A stretch of DNA of 64,000 bases, taken from positions 124,001 through 188,000 of the forward strand of contig NZ_CANKWH010000003.1 of NCBI RefSeq assembly GCF_947487305.1. The letters run 5' to 3'. The notes below the pieces were generated by a model. The model searched no databases, was not told the DNA's origin, and saw nothing but the letters and a program-made list of their open reading frames with translations. Shown here one piece after another: positions 18,613 through 27,297 of this stretch. The stretch is from an uncultured Paracoccus sp. (lineage in GTDB: Bacteria > Pseudomonadota > Alphaproteobacteria > Rhodobacterales > Rhodobacteraceae). The number at the start of each line of letters is the position of its first letter. Position 1 is the stretch's first letter. Both the position numbers and the translations under genes were made by a program.

Positions 18613-19494
18613 ATGGATATCCGCGCGATCCTGATGGGGCTGAGTTTCGGCCTCTTGTGGTCCTCGGCCTTTGCCTCGACCCGGGTGATCGTGCTTGATG
18701 CCCCGCCGCTGACCGCGCTGGTCATCCGCTTTCTGATCTCGGCGGTTCTGGGCGTGATCCTCGCCCGTGCCATGGGCCAGAACTGGAAGCTCAGCCGGGC
18801 CGAATGGCGCATGGTCATCATCTTCGGCCTTTGCCAGAACGCGCTGTATCTCGGGCTGAACTGGGTGGCGATGCAATGGGTCGAGGCCTCGGCCGCCTCG
18901 ATCATCGCCTCGATGCTGCCGCTTCTGGTCGCGGCGGCGGGCTGGGTCTTCTATGGCGAGAAGCTGCGTCCGATCGCGATCATCGGCTTGCTAGTCGGCT
19001 TTGCCGGGGTGGCGCTGATCATGGGATCGCGGATCAGCGACGGGCTGGATCCGATTGGCGTCATCATGTGCCTTCTCGCCGTGGTCGCGCTGACTGTTGC
19101 GACGCTGGTGCTGCGCGGCGCCGGCGGCGGGCGGAACGTGCTGATGATGGTGGCGCTGCAGATGCTGGTGGGGTCTGTGGTGCTGCTGCCGCTGGCCGTC
19201 GCCTTCGAAAGCTGGAGCGACATCCAGTGGTCCTGGACGCTGATCTGGGCCTTTCTCTATACCGTGCTGGGTCCGGGCCTGCTGGCCACCTTCATCTGGT
19301 TCCGGCTGGTCGGCCGCATCGGCGCCACCCGCGCGGCGACCTTCCATTTCCTCACGCCCTTCCTTGGCGTCAGCATTGCCGCCGCTTTCCTGGGCGAGCG
19401 TTTCGGCCCGACCGACCTGATCGGCGCGCTGGTCGTCGCGGCCGGCATCCTGATGGTGCAGTTGTCCAAGGTGCAGGGTCGCGCCAGCGGCTAG
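18613..19494 (+). CDS. EamA/DMT-superfamily transporter
   Basis: A 293-residue inner-membrane protein with ten helices arranged as two EamA repeats. Repeat one begins GLSFGLLWSSAFASTRVIV; the first repeat ends near residue 140 (FAGVALIMGS), and the second ends with GALVVAAGILMVQ. GGAGG lies at good spacing before ATG. Such proteins export amino acids or other small metabolites; the substrate is unknown. Its stop is 12 bases from the end of the opposing small gene. Confidence 0.88.
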   Translation: MDIRAILMGLSFGLLWSSAFASTRVIVLDAPPLTALVIRFLISAVLGVILARAMGQNWKLSRAEWRMVIIFGLCQNALYLGLNWVAMQWVEASAASIIASMLPLLVAAAGWVFYGEKLRPIAIIGLLVGFAGVALIMGSRISDGLDPIGVIMCLLAVVALTVATLVLRGAGGGRNVLMMVALQMLVGSVVLLPLAVAFESWSDIQWSWTLIWAFLYTVLGPGLLATFIWFRLVGRIGATRAATFHFLTPFLGVSIAAAFLGERFGPTDLIGALVVAAGILMVQLSKVQGRASG

Positions 19495-19506
19495 GTCAGC
19501 GGTGCC

Positions 19507-19698
19507 TCACCTGACCCCCGTCACCTGCCTGGCCATGATCAGGCCGAGGGTGAAGCCGAAATGCAGGGGCGCGCGCCAAATCTCAGCCGCATCCGCGCTG
19601 TGACCCCGCTCCTCCGGCCTGATCCGGTGGAGGACGGCCTCGCGCGGGCTGCGGGTCAGGAGGTCGGTGGGCTCGTGATGTGAATGTCCGTCAAGCAT
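19507..19698 (-). CDS. Small hypothetical protein (63 aa)
   Basis: A short frame with a good ribosome site (AGGAG eight bases before ATG) whose start overlaps the end of the upstream hydrolase gene by 8 bases, so translation is probably coupled. The product is His- and Arg-rich in its first half (GHSHHEP). It has a moderately hydrophobic C-terminal stretch (WRAPLHFGFTLGLIMARQVTG) that could touch the membrane. No family recognised. Confidence 0.55.
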   Translation of the reverse strand: MLDGHSHHEPTDLLTRSPREAVLHRIRPEERGHSADAAEIWRAPLHFGFTLGLIMARQVTGVR

Positions 19699-20275
19699 GG
19701 TGCGAACTCCTGTCGCGGAAGAGGGGGCGAGCTGTCAACGCGGCGGGGCGGGCCGAGCGGAGCAGCAGGTCATCGCGCAACCGCTTGGCCTCGGGCCAGG
19801 GGCCGAAGCCCGCCGCGCTGTTGATATGGCCGGCGCGGCCCAGGTCGATCAGCCGGCTGCCCCAGGCGTCGGCCAGTCCGGCGGCGCGGGAAAAGCCCAT
19901 CCAGGGATCGTCATGGCTGGCGACAACGGTCGTGGGAATGTCGAGCGCCTGTTCCGGGATGCGTCCGAACTGCCCGATCCGGTCACTGCCGAAGGTCTCG
20001 GCCGGCGCGACCAGCACGGCGGCGCGGACCCGCAACTGCGGCCAGCGCGACAGAAGCCGGGCGATCAGGATCGACCCCAACGAATGGCCGACAAGGATGC
20101 TGTCGGGATGGCGCAGGATGGCGCCGGCCAGCTCGATCTCCCAGTGATCGGGGTTCGGCTGCGCCGTTTCGGGCAGGTCGACCGTCAGTGCCTGCGGATC
20201 GGTCATGGCCCACCAATGTTGCCAATGCGGGGCCGGAGACCCCTCAAGCCCGGGGACGATCAGCGTCTTGGTCAT
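19691..20275 (-). CDS. RBBP9/YdeN-family serine hydrolase
   Basis: A 194-residue small alpha/beta hydrolase. It starts with the family's LIVPGLEGSPAPHWQHWW, has the nucleophile elbow ILVGHSLGS (Ser at about 63), an Asp in ASHDDPW and the His in GRAGHINSAAGFGPW. These are the RBBP9/YdeN markers. Its substrate is unknown; such proteins act on small esters. It overlaps a small downstream gene by 8 bases. Confidence 0.88.
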   Translation of the reverse strand: MTKTLIVPGLEGSPAPHWQHWWAMTDPQALTVDLPETAQPNPDHWEIELAGAILRHPDSILVGHSLGSILIARLLSRWPQLRVRAAVLVAPAETFGSDRIGQFGRIPEQALDIPTTVVASHDDPWMGFSRAAGLADAWGSRLIDLGRAGHINSAAGFGPWPEAKRLRDDLLLRSARPAALTARPLFRDRSSHHA

Positions 20276-20663
20276 GTCTCGCTCCGATCGATTGAACCTG
20301 TGTGTCAGATAAATCTACTAAGAATATCGTGATTTAGGGAGTCTAAAGATGGCCGCAAAAAGGGAAGCTTCTTCTCTCTCTGGAACTATCACCCTTGTTT
20401 TACGGGGTGATGACGTTTCGGGCCGAAACCGGCCCTGGGCAGCACAGGCTGGGCCCCGAAGTGCAAATTCAGCTGGCGCGGGACCGGTGGTTCACCGGCA
20501 ATCCTCGCGGCCGCCCGTTCCCTGCCCGACGACCAGAAAGCAGGAGTTCTCTCTTTCCTCTGGCAGGGACGGTCGAAATCGTCTGATTCCAAGTCGTGAT
20601 TTGGAATTCCCGGATCTGTCGCTCTGCGCCGACCTACTCGACAAATTAAGTCGTGATTTTGAG
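20276..20663. other. Gene-free stretch upstream of the decayed sulfur locus
   Basis: About 390 bases of mixed composition, with AT-rich patches at 20300-20400 and 20580-20663 that contrast with the flanking genes. Frames crossing it have no recognisable protein sequence. It contains repeats of TCGTGATTT at 20327, 20593 and 20650 (the last two within a shared AAGTCGTGATTT) and an inverted GATTCCAA/TTGGAATT at about 20585-20608. These may be remnants of the promoter and activator sites of the sulfur operon. Confidence 0.45.
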
Positions 20664-21172
20664 ATGCCAATAACACTTCGCATCGCCGGCATTGCCGGAA
20701 ACCTTGGCCGGCCATTCCGGACCCGCACGCTTGTCGATCGGGGGACCGCCCGCGCCGCCGCCCGTTTCAGCGCCATCGCTACCGACCATGACCTGAGCGA
20801 CCTCCAGCCGGCTCGGGGTGCGGCGCCGCCGCTGGAGGATCTGGACGGATTGCCCCGCACCATCATCAAGCAGATCCTGTCGGCGCATGCGCTGGTCGTA
20901 GGCAGCCCGGTCTATAAGGGCTGCTATACCGGGCTTTTCAAGCATCTCTTCGATCTCATCGATCCCGCCGCGTTGGCCGGCAAGCCGGTGCTGCTGATCG
21001 CGACCGGCGGCGGTGTAAAGCACGCGCTGGTGATCGAGCATCAGCTGCGCCCATTTCTCGGCTTCTTCGAGACGGTCAGCCTGCCGACCCGCATCTATGC
21101 CTCGGGCGCGGATTTCAGCGAGATCCGCCTCCGGGCGCCCCGCTTCTGACCCGCATTGACCGCGCGGTGGTG
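20664..21172 (+). pseudogene. Broken FMN reductase (MsuE/SsuE-like)
   Basis: This was an NAD(P)H:FMN reductase that feeds reduced flavin to sulfonate monooxygenases. Recognisable parts are LRIAGIAGNLGRPFRTRTLV, ALVVGSPVYKGCYTGLFKHL and LLIATGGGVKHALVIEHQLR. A frameshift near 21130 ends the intact frame at 21149. The proper C terminus (LLTRIDRAV) continues in the next frame until about 21172. There it joins the middle of a dioxygenase gene, so a deletion removed the last residues. Probably non-functional. Confidence 0.8.
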
Positions 21173-21715
21173 ATTCCGGCCGAGGGCGGTGATACCATTT
21201 GGGCCAATACCGCAGCCGCCTATGACGACTTGCCCGAGCCGCTGCAGCGACTGGCGGACAGCCTGAGGGCGATCCATTCCAGCAGCCATGACTATTCCGC
21301 AGCACGCGCGCGCCCCCGCGCCGAGGACAGTCGTTATCACGCCGAGGCCTTCGCCTCGACGGCCGACGAGACCGAGCACCCCTTGGTGCGCGTCCATCCC
21401 GAAACCGGCGATCTCAACATGCTGCTGGGCGGCTTTGTTCAGCGGATCGCGGGCCTGAACCGGGGCGAGCCACAGCGGAAGTATGAGCTCTTCCAGTCCT
21501 ATGCGACCGCGCCCGAGAACACCCTGCGCTTGCGCTGGCGACAGGGCGATGTGGCGATCTGGGATAACCGGGCCACCCAGCACGTCGCCGTCAACGACTA
21601 CAGAGATATCCATCGCGTGGTTCGCCGCGTGACCATTGCCGGCGATGTGTCGGTGGTCGTCGACGACCGCCGCAGCACCCCCGCCGTCCGGCAAGCGCCT
21701 GACCAGACCCAGACG
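21173..21715 (+). pseudogene. Truncated TauD/AtsK-type sulfonate/sulfate-ester dioxygenase
   Basis: This holds the C-terminal half of a 2-oxoglutarate/Fe(II) dioxygenase: PAEGGDTIWANTAAAYDDLP, HPLVRVHPETGDLNMLL, and WDNRATQHVAVNDY with the distal His. The N-terminal half, which should carry the His-x-Asp iron ligands, is missing. The frame also runs without a stop into the following monooxygenase start at 21728. It cannot bind iron properly and is judged a remnant of deletion. Confidence 0.8.
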
Positions 21716-21727
21716 AGGAGAACTCCC

Positions 21728-23076
21728 GTGCCCCCCAAGATACGCCTTGGCGCCTTCCTTCCCGGTGGTGGCCAGCTTATCGCCGCCTCGCGCGATCCTG
21801 ACAGCCCGGTCGACGGGGCAAGCAGCTTTGCGTTCCATGTCGAACCGGCGCAGGAGGCCGAGCGTGGCCTTGTTTGATGCCTATTTCCTTGCCGACAGTC
21901 TGGCCATCGCCTTTGGCACCGGGGCCGAGGGCGGCAATTCCAAGATTGCGGGGGTCGAGCCGGTGACACTGTGTTCGGCATTGGCGCCGCTGACCCGTAA
22001 TCTCGGCTTCATCGCCAACGCATCGACCACCTATGAGAAACCCTATAACACGCCCGCAAATTCGCCTCGCTGGATCTGATCTCTGACGGGCGGGCTGGAA
22101 TGTGGTGACGACCGCCAACGACATCGCGGCGCATAACGTCAACCTCGATGAGCAGCATCCCGATGCCTTCCGCTACAAGTGCGCGTCCGAGCATGTCGAG
22201 GTGGTGAAAAAGCTGTGGGACAGCTTCGAGGATGACGCCGTCCTGCATGACAATGACAGCGGACGCTTCTTTGACCCGGCCAAGATCCATCCGGCTGATC
22301 ACCGTGGCGAGCATTTCAGGGTGACGGCGCCGCTCGATGTCGTTCGCAGCCGTCAGGGCCATCCGGTCATTGTTCAGGCGGGCCAGTCCGACGGCGGACG
22401 CGGTCTGGCGGCTGCAACCGCAGAGGTGATCTTTACTGCGCATCAAAAGTCGGACACAGCGCAGGACTTCTATCGCGACATCGAGGCGCGGGCGACGGCA
22501 TTGGGGCGCGATCCCTCGCATATCCTGGTCATGCCCAGTGTCTCGCCCTTCATCGGGCGGACCGAGGCCGAGGCGCGCGAGAAATACGACAGGCTGGCCG
22601 GCCTGATCCTCGAAGAAGATGGCATCGCGCTGACCAAGGGGCTGACCGGCGGCACCTTGGACCTGAGCGGCGTCGACCTTGACGGCCCGCTGCCGCCGGA
22701 CGCCCCGACCGAGGGAATGGAGTCGCGGCAGGCCCTGATCCGGCAGATCACCGATGAGAACGGCTTTAGCTTCCGCCAGCTTTACCAGCATGTCGCCTCG
22801 GCCCGCGGGCATTTCACCCTGATCGGCACGCCCGGACAGATCGCCGACATCCTGCAGGACAGGTTCGAAAACGAGGGGGCTCATGGCTTCAACATCCTGC
22901 CGCCCTGGCTGCCGAGCGGCCCGACGGATTTCGTCGATCTGGTGGTGCCAGAATTGCAGCGGCGCGAGCTGTTCCGCACCGCCTACGAAGGCACAACACT
23001 GCGCGAAAATCTGGGCCTTCCCTTCCCCGAAACCCGTTGGGCGGTTCAGCATCGTCTGGCCCATGCGGCGGAGTGA
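21728..23076 (+). pseudogene. Frameshifted FMN-dependent monooxygenase (NtaA/SnaA/DszA/SfnG-like)
   Basis: The start is GTG with AGGAGA upstream. The protein begins VPPKIRLGAFLPGGGQ and, when frames are stitched, continues through DAYFLADSLAIAFGTGAEGG, TTYEKPYNT, DLISDGRAGWNVVTT, a long intact part from 22102 and GFNILPPWLPSGPTDFVDL. At least three frame changes are needed: near 21860, near 22050 and near 22098. Intact relatives (about 440-450 residues) use reduced FMN to oxidise sulfones, chelators or thiophenes. Loss of frame makes this copy inactive. Confidence 0.82.
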
Positions 23077-23921
23077 TCCCAGCACCCTGCAAAGCATCGA
23101 CAACCCGATCCAGTCCCGCAGGAGCGACCGATCCCCCGGCACTATCCTCTTGAGCCGGGAGCTGGCAGCCGACCGCTCCGTTCTGCGCCGCTATGGATTT
23201 TTGCTGAGCGTTCTCGCCATCTGGCAGATCAGCGCCACACAGGGCTGGATCAACGCCAGCATCTTCCCACCACTGGACAGGATCGCGCTGGCGGTGTGGC
23301 AGGGCATTGCCGGTGGCGCGCTGCTGGATGACATCGCCATCAGCCTGCGGCGCTCGGGTCTGCCCTATGGCGCTGCGGTGCTGATCGACATTCCGCTGGG
23401 GCTGTTCATGGGCCAGATCCGCCGGGTCGAACAAGCGCTGGACCCGATCCTGCAGTTCTTTCGCCAGACCTCGGCGCTGGCGCTCTATCCGGTGTTCATC
23501 CTGCTACCCGGGCTGGGCGAGGCCTCGAAGGTCTTCGTGATCTTCCGGGTCACGCTGTTTCCCATCCTGCTCGCGACCATCAGCGGGGTGAAAGAGGTCG
23601 ATCGCAAGCTGATCGAGATGGCCGCACCTTTGTTGTCAGCCACTCCACCATCTTTGGCCACGTCGTGCTGCCCGCCGCCGTACCCCGATTTTTGTCGGGC
23701 TGCGCCTCTCGGCGACGACCGCGCTGCTGCTGCTGATCGCCGCCGAGTTGATCGGCGCCAACAGGGGCCTCGGTTTTCAGGTGATGAACGCCCGGTAAAA
23801 TTTACTGATCCCGCAGATGTTCGCCGCGATCTTCCTGCTGGCCGTGCTTGGGCTGGCTGCCAATGCCGTCCTTGTCACCCAGCAACGCCGCATCGGTCGT
23901 TGGGCCGACGTGCCGCACTGA
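23063..23921 (+). pseudogene. Broken ABC permease (SsuC/TauC-like)
   Basis: The first two thirds read as a sulfonate-type ABC permease (VLAIWQISATQGWINASIFPP, LDPILQFFRQTSALALYPVF, the coupling loop GEASKVFVIF). After IEMA at about 23622 the sequence loses frame by small indels, and the expected C-terminal segments appear in other frames. A TAA also interrupts the VMNAR-N segment at about 23796. Only fragments of the last membrane helices (MFAAIFLLAVLGLAANAVLV) can be read. It overlaps the end of the monooxygenase. Confidence 0.82.
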
Positions 23922-23954
23922 TCGCATCTTCCCATCACAGAAGGAACCAGAGCC

Positions 23955-24989
23955 ATGAGCATCACCTTTCGCGCGCTTGCGCTGACCTCGGCCCCCGGGC
24001 CTTGCTGGCACCCCGTCTTCGCCGATGTCACCATTCGCCATCTGACCAGCCACGGCGGCATATCGGCCCATGAGGGGGCCGACGAGCTGGGCTATTTCGA
24101 CGGCACAGGCATTACCCTCGAAAAGGTCGGCCATGCGCAGGGTAGCCCAGCCTCTCTGGTGGCGTTGGCCGCAGGCAGCGTCGATATCGGGTCGGCAGCC
24201 ACTGCGGCGGTGCTGAACTCGATTGCCGCCGGCAATGATTTCGTCGCCGCCTATCCCTCGAACGGCATCAATGACGAGGTGCGGTGGATCTTCTATGTGC
24301 TTGAGGACAGTCCGATCCGATCCATCGAGGATATCGTCGGCAAGACGGTCGCGGTGAAGACGCTTGGCGCGGACTTGGACTATACCGTGCGCGAGGGGCT
24401 GCAGCAGAAGGGCCTGCGGAAGGGTGCCGCCAAACTGATCGCCCTGCCCGGTCCGCAACTGGAACAGGTGCTGCGTTCGGGGCAGGTCGATGTCTCGGCC
24501 TTTGGCTATTGGCTATTGGCTATTGGCTATTGGCAGACGATCTTCACCGGCGCAGCGCTGACGAAAGGCGGCTCGCGCCCGGTCTTTGACGATACCGATG
24601 TGCTGGGCGATATCGCCGGCGGCTTCGTGGTTCTGTGACGTGACTGGATCGAGGCGTATCCTGCCGAGGCCAAGGCCTTCGTCGAGGGCTCGACCAAGGC
24701 GCTCGGCTATGCCCGCAAGCATCCCGCCGAAACCTGCGAGATCCTTGCCCGGGTCCTGGCCGAGCGCGGTGAGAGTCCCGAGATGGCCCAGTATTTCCTT
24801 GGCTATGGCGTGCGCGAGGGTCGGCTGCCGTTCGAGCAGGATATCCAGTTCTGAATTGACGCGCTGGAGCGCGAGGGCTCGGTCGGGAAGAGCGCGGTGG
24901 TTGCGAAGGACATTCTCTACACCACCGGCGACGATGCCAAGGCCGAGGCGCCTGTGGTCAGGAAAGGCGAGACGGATGACCGAGGCTGA
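23955..24989 (+). pseudogene. Interrupted aliphatic-sulfonate-type binding protein (SsuA-like)
   Basis: The frame keeps its phase over 1035 bases but has TGA at 24636 and again at 24852. The second lies where relatives have Trp (QF-x-IDALEREG). Recognisable parts: GYFDGTGITLEKVGHAQGSP, SVDIGSAATAAVLNSIAAG, AVKTLGADLDYTVREGLQQ and RKHPAETCEILARVL. A fourfold GGCTATT repeat inside it adds seven residues. The N terminus is not a clean signal peptide. It would have captured sulfonates or related compounds in the periplasm. Confidence 0.82.
24504..24534 (+). repeat. Fourfold 7-base tandem repeat inside ssuA-like pseudogene
   Basis: Four perfect copies of GGCTATT (24504-24531) followed by a partial GGC. 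Three extra copies equal 21 bases, so the current number keeps frame and encodes a duplicated Gly-Tyr-Trp-Leu-Leu-Ala-Ile pattern. Gain or loss of one unit would shift frame. This fits slipped-strand expansion in a gene no longer under selection. Confidence 0.9.
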
Positions 24990-25746
24990 CACCATCCGCT
25001 GCGGCGATGTCACGGTCCGTGATCTCGCGAAATCCTTCGCGCTGAATGGCCAGCCGCTGAACGTTCTGCGCGACCTGCAGTTTCGGGTCGAAGCCGGCGA
25101 GGCCTTGGCGATCGTCGGCCCCTCGGGCTGCGGCAAGAGCACGCTTCTGCGCATTCTCGCCGTGCTCGAGGCGCCGGATTCCGGATCGGTGTTGATCGAC
25201 GGCGATCCGGTGCAGGGCGTCGGCACCGAGCGTGCAATCATCTTTCAGGAGCTGCGGTTGTTGCCCTGGCTGACTGTGCTGGGGAATGTCGCTTTCGGGT
25301 TGCAGGTGAGGGGTGTTTCGCGATCCGAAGCCGAGCAGCGCGCCCACCACCATATCCGGCTGGTCGGGCTCGAGGAGTTCGAGAAGGCCTATCCCCGGCA
25401 ATTGTCAGGGGGTATGGCCCAGCGTGTCGGCATCGCCCGGGCGCTGATCGTACAACCCGGGAATCTGCTGCTGGACCAGCCGCTTGGCGCGCTGGATGCG
25501 ATGAGGCGGCTGACCATGCGGGAGGAACTGGCACGGATCTGGCGGGAAGAACAGGTGACGATGATCCTCGTCACCCATGACCTCGAAGAGGCGATCTTCC
25601 CTGCCGATCGTGTGCTTGTCCTTCCTAAGGGCAGGGGCAGCAAGCGCAGACTGATCGAGATCACACTGCCTCAGCCCAAGGACCGCAGCAGCGTCAAGTT
25701 CGTGGCCCTGCGCCGGCAGCTGATGGCGCAACTCGGTCTGCATTGA
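24976..25746 (+). CDS. ABC transporter ATPase (SsuB/TauB-like), Walker B Glu replaced
   Basis: A 256-residue ATPase, the only full-length frame of the decayed sulfur locus. Walker A is GPSGCGKST, the Q-loop IFQE, the signature LSGGM and the H-loop VTHD. Walker B reads NLLLDQPLGALD, with Gln instead of the catalytic Glu that activates water. Its start overlaps the end of the binding-protein pseudogene by 14 bases. As permease and binding protein are broken and the catalytic Glu is lost, it is probably a decaying gene that still happens to be open. Confidence 0.8.
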   Translation: MTEADTIRCGDVTVRDLAKSFALNGQPLNVLRDLQFRVEAGEALAIVGPSGCGKSTLLRILAVLEAPDSGSVLIDGDPVQGVGTERAIIFQELRLLPWLTVLGNVAFGLQVRGVSRSEAEQRAHHHIRLVGLEEFEKAYPRQLSGGMAQRVGIARALIVQPGNLLLDQPLGALDAMRRLTMREELARIWREEQVTMILVTHDLEEAIFPADRVLVLPKGRGSKRRLIEITLPQPKDRSSVKFVALRRQLMAQLGLH

Positions 25747-25750
25747 ACGA

Positions 25751-25774
25751 GGACCGGGCGTGATTGCCCGGTCC
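25751..25774. terminator. Hairpin terminator between ATPase and symporter genes
   Basis: A 9-base perfect stem (GGACCGGGC/GCCCGGTCC) with a 6-base loop sits between two convergent genes and is followed on the plus strand by CTCTTC. It could act in both directions. Confidence 0.7.
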
Positions 25775-25787
25775 CTCTTCAGGCGGG

Positions 25788-27254
25788 CTATTGCGCCGCC
25801 ATCACCGCGCCCTCCGGCTCGCCGGGCGCGCCGCGCGTTTCGGCGGTCGGCAGGTCGTCCCAATAGACCGCGCGCGGGCATTCCTCGGGCGAATGCTCGG
25901 TCATCAGGCTGACGATCACCAGCGCCAGCAGGCTGACGATCACCCCCGGAATGACCGGATCGATGCCGGTGCCCATCAGCGGCCAGGCGATGGTGACGAT
26001 GATGGCGAGGATCATCGCGGCGGCGCAGCCCCTGGCCGTGGCGCGGGGCCAGAACATCACCGCCAGGAAGGGGATCACCAGCGTCGTGGTCGAAAGCCGG
26101 AGCGCCCATTGATAGGCGCTGATGATATCGGTCATCAGATAGGCGACCATCAGCGACAGGACCGAGATGATCACCACGCTGATCCGCGCCGCCGCCATCT
26201 TCTGCGGCTCGGTGGCCTGCGGGTTGATGAGCCGGCGATAGAAATCCTCGGCCAGGTTCGAGCTGCCTTGCAGGATGAAGCTGTCCGCCCCGGTCATCAG
26301 CGCCGAGAGAAGCCCGATCAGGACGATGCCGCCAAGCGCCGGGGGCAGCAGCTCGACCGTCAGATAGGAGAACAGCATGTCGGGCTGCATCCCCTCGGGC
26401 ACGAATTGCACCGCACTCAACCCGATCAGATAGGGCAGCACGGCGATGACCGCGAAGATGCCGAAGCCGGTCATCCCCGCCGCGATGGCGATGCGCTCGG
26501 TGCGCGAGGCGAAGATGCGCTGCCAGGTCGATTGCCAGACCAGATAGAACGGCCCGACCGTCAGCGCGAAGATCAGCACGTCCGAGGCACCGCCCGCGCC
26601 GAAGAGGCTGAGATGGGCCGGATCGGAATTCGCGATGATCTCGGCAGGGCCACCGGCAAAGCGCATGGCGGCGAAGAACAGGATGAAGATGCCGGCAATC
26701 ACGATGACGCTTTGCAGCGCGTCGGTGACGATGGTGGCGATCAGCCCGCCCAAGATGGTGAAGCCGAGGATCAGCGCGAAGGACAGAAGGATCGCCCAGT
26801 TATAGGGCACGCCGAAGACCGTGGCGAAAAGGGTGCTCATGCCCACGATCTGCAGCGCCGTCGTGGGCACCGAATAGATGAAAGCCGAGAAGATCGAGGG
26901 GATCAGCCCGACCCTTGAGCCGAAACGCTCGGAAAACAGGTCGGCCAGCGTGTAGAGCCGCTGCCGGCGCAGCGGACCGCTGAAGAACCAGATCAGGATC
27001 ATGCTGAAGATCATCGAGGGCAGGGCGAATTTCATGAAGCCCGAGACGCCCACGGTATAGCCCATGCCGACCCAGCCAATGAAGACGGCGGCGCCGGCGC
27101 AGGTGCTGATGATGGTGCCGGTGATCGACCAGAACCCCATGTTCCAGCTGGCAATCAGATAGTCATCGGATGTCTTGACCTTGAAAAAGTAATAGAACCC
27201 GATGGCGAACATCACCGCGAAATACACGATGGTATAGGTCAGATACCAAGCCAA
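25788..27254 (-). CDS. Sodium:solute symporter (SSS family)
   Basis: A 488-residue inner-membrane symporter with about thirteen helices. The start is TTG with GGAGGAGAAG just upstream. Family landmarks include STCAGAAVFIGWVGMGY near the N terminus, GGLIATIVTDALQSVIVI in the middle, and SALMTGADSFILQGSSNLAEDFYRR, the Na2-site region. It follows a CobW-type gene by 43 bases in the same direction. Linkage to an amidohydrolase suggests it brings in that enzyme's substrate with sodium, perhaps an amide or other organic nitrogen compound. Confidence 0.88.
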   Translation of the reverse strand: MAWYLTYTIVYFAVMFAIGFYYFFKVKTSDDYLIASWNMGFWSITGTIISTCAGAAVFIGWVGMGYTVGVSGFMKFALPSMIFSMILIWFFSGPLRRQRLYTLADLFSERFGSRVGLIPSIFSAFIYSVPTTALQIVGMSTLFATVFGVPYNWAILLSFALILGFTILGGLIATIVTDALQSVIVIAGIFILFFAAMRFAGGPAEIIANSDPAHLSLFGAGGASDVLIFALTVGPFYLVWQSTWQRIFASRTERIAIAAGMTGFGIFAVIAVLPYLIGLSAVQFVPEGMQPDMLFSYLTVELLPPALGGIVLIGLLSALMTGADSFILQGSSNLAEDFYRRLINPQATEPQKMAAARISVVIISVLSLMVAYLMTDIISAYQWALRLSTTTLVIPFLAVMFWPRATARGCAAAMILAIIVTIAWPLMGTGIDPVIPGVIVSLLALVIVSLMTEHSPEECPRAVYWDDLPTAETRGAPGEPEGAVMAAQ

Positions 27255-27297
27255 AGCTTCTCCTCCTCATCTTTGCTTCGTCAGGTGGGGCTGGTCG

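Noticed and set aside
20395..20586. Short frame upstream of the sulfur locus
   Set aside because: No ribosome site, no recognisable sequence, and neighbouring frames in the same gap are equally open.
24504..24534. CRISPR-like repeat
   Set aside because: The repeats are 7 bases, directly adjacent without spacers, and lie inside a gene.
23955..24989. Selenocysteine recoding of the two TGA codons
   Set aside because: No SECIS-like hairpin was noticed, binding proteins of this type are not selenoproteins, and the neighbouring genes are also broken.
20276..25746. Insertion sequence or phage as the cause of the broken sulfur genes
   Set aside because: No transposase, integrase or terminal inverted repeats were seen; damage is by point changes, small indels and one deletion.
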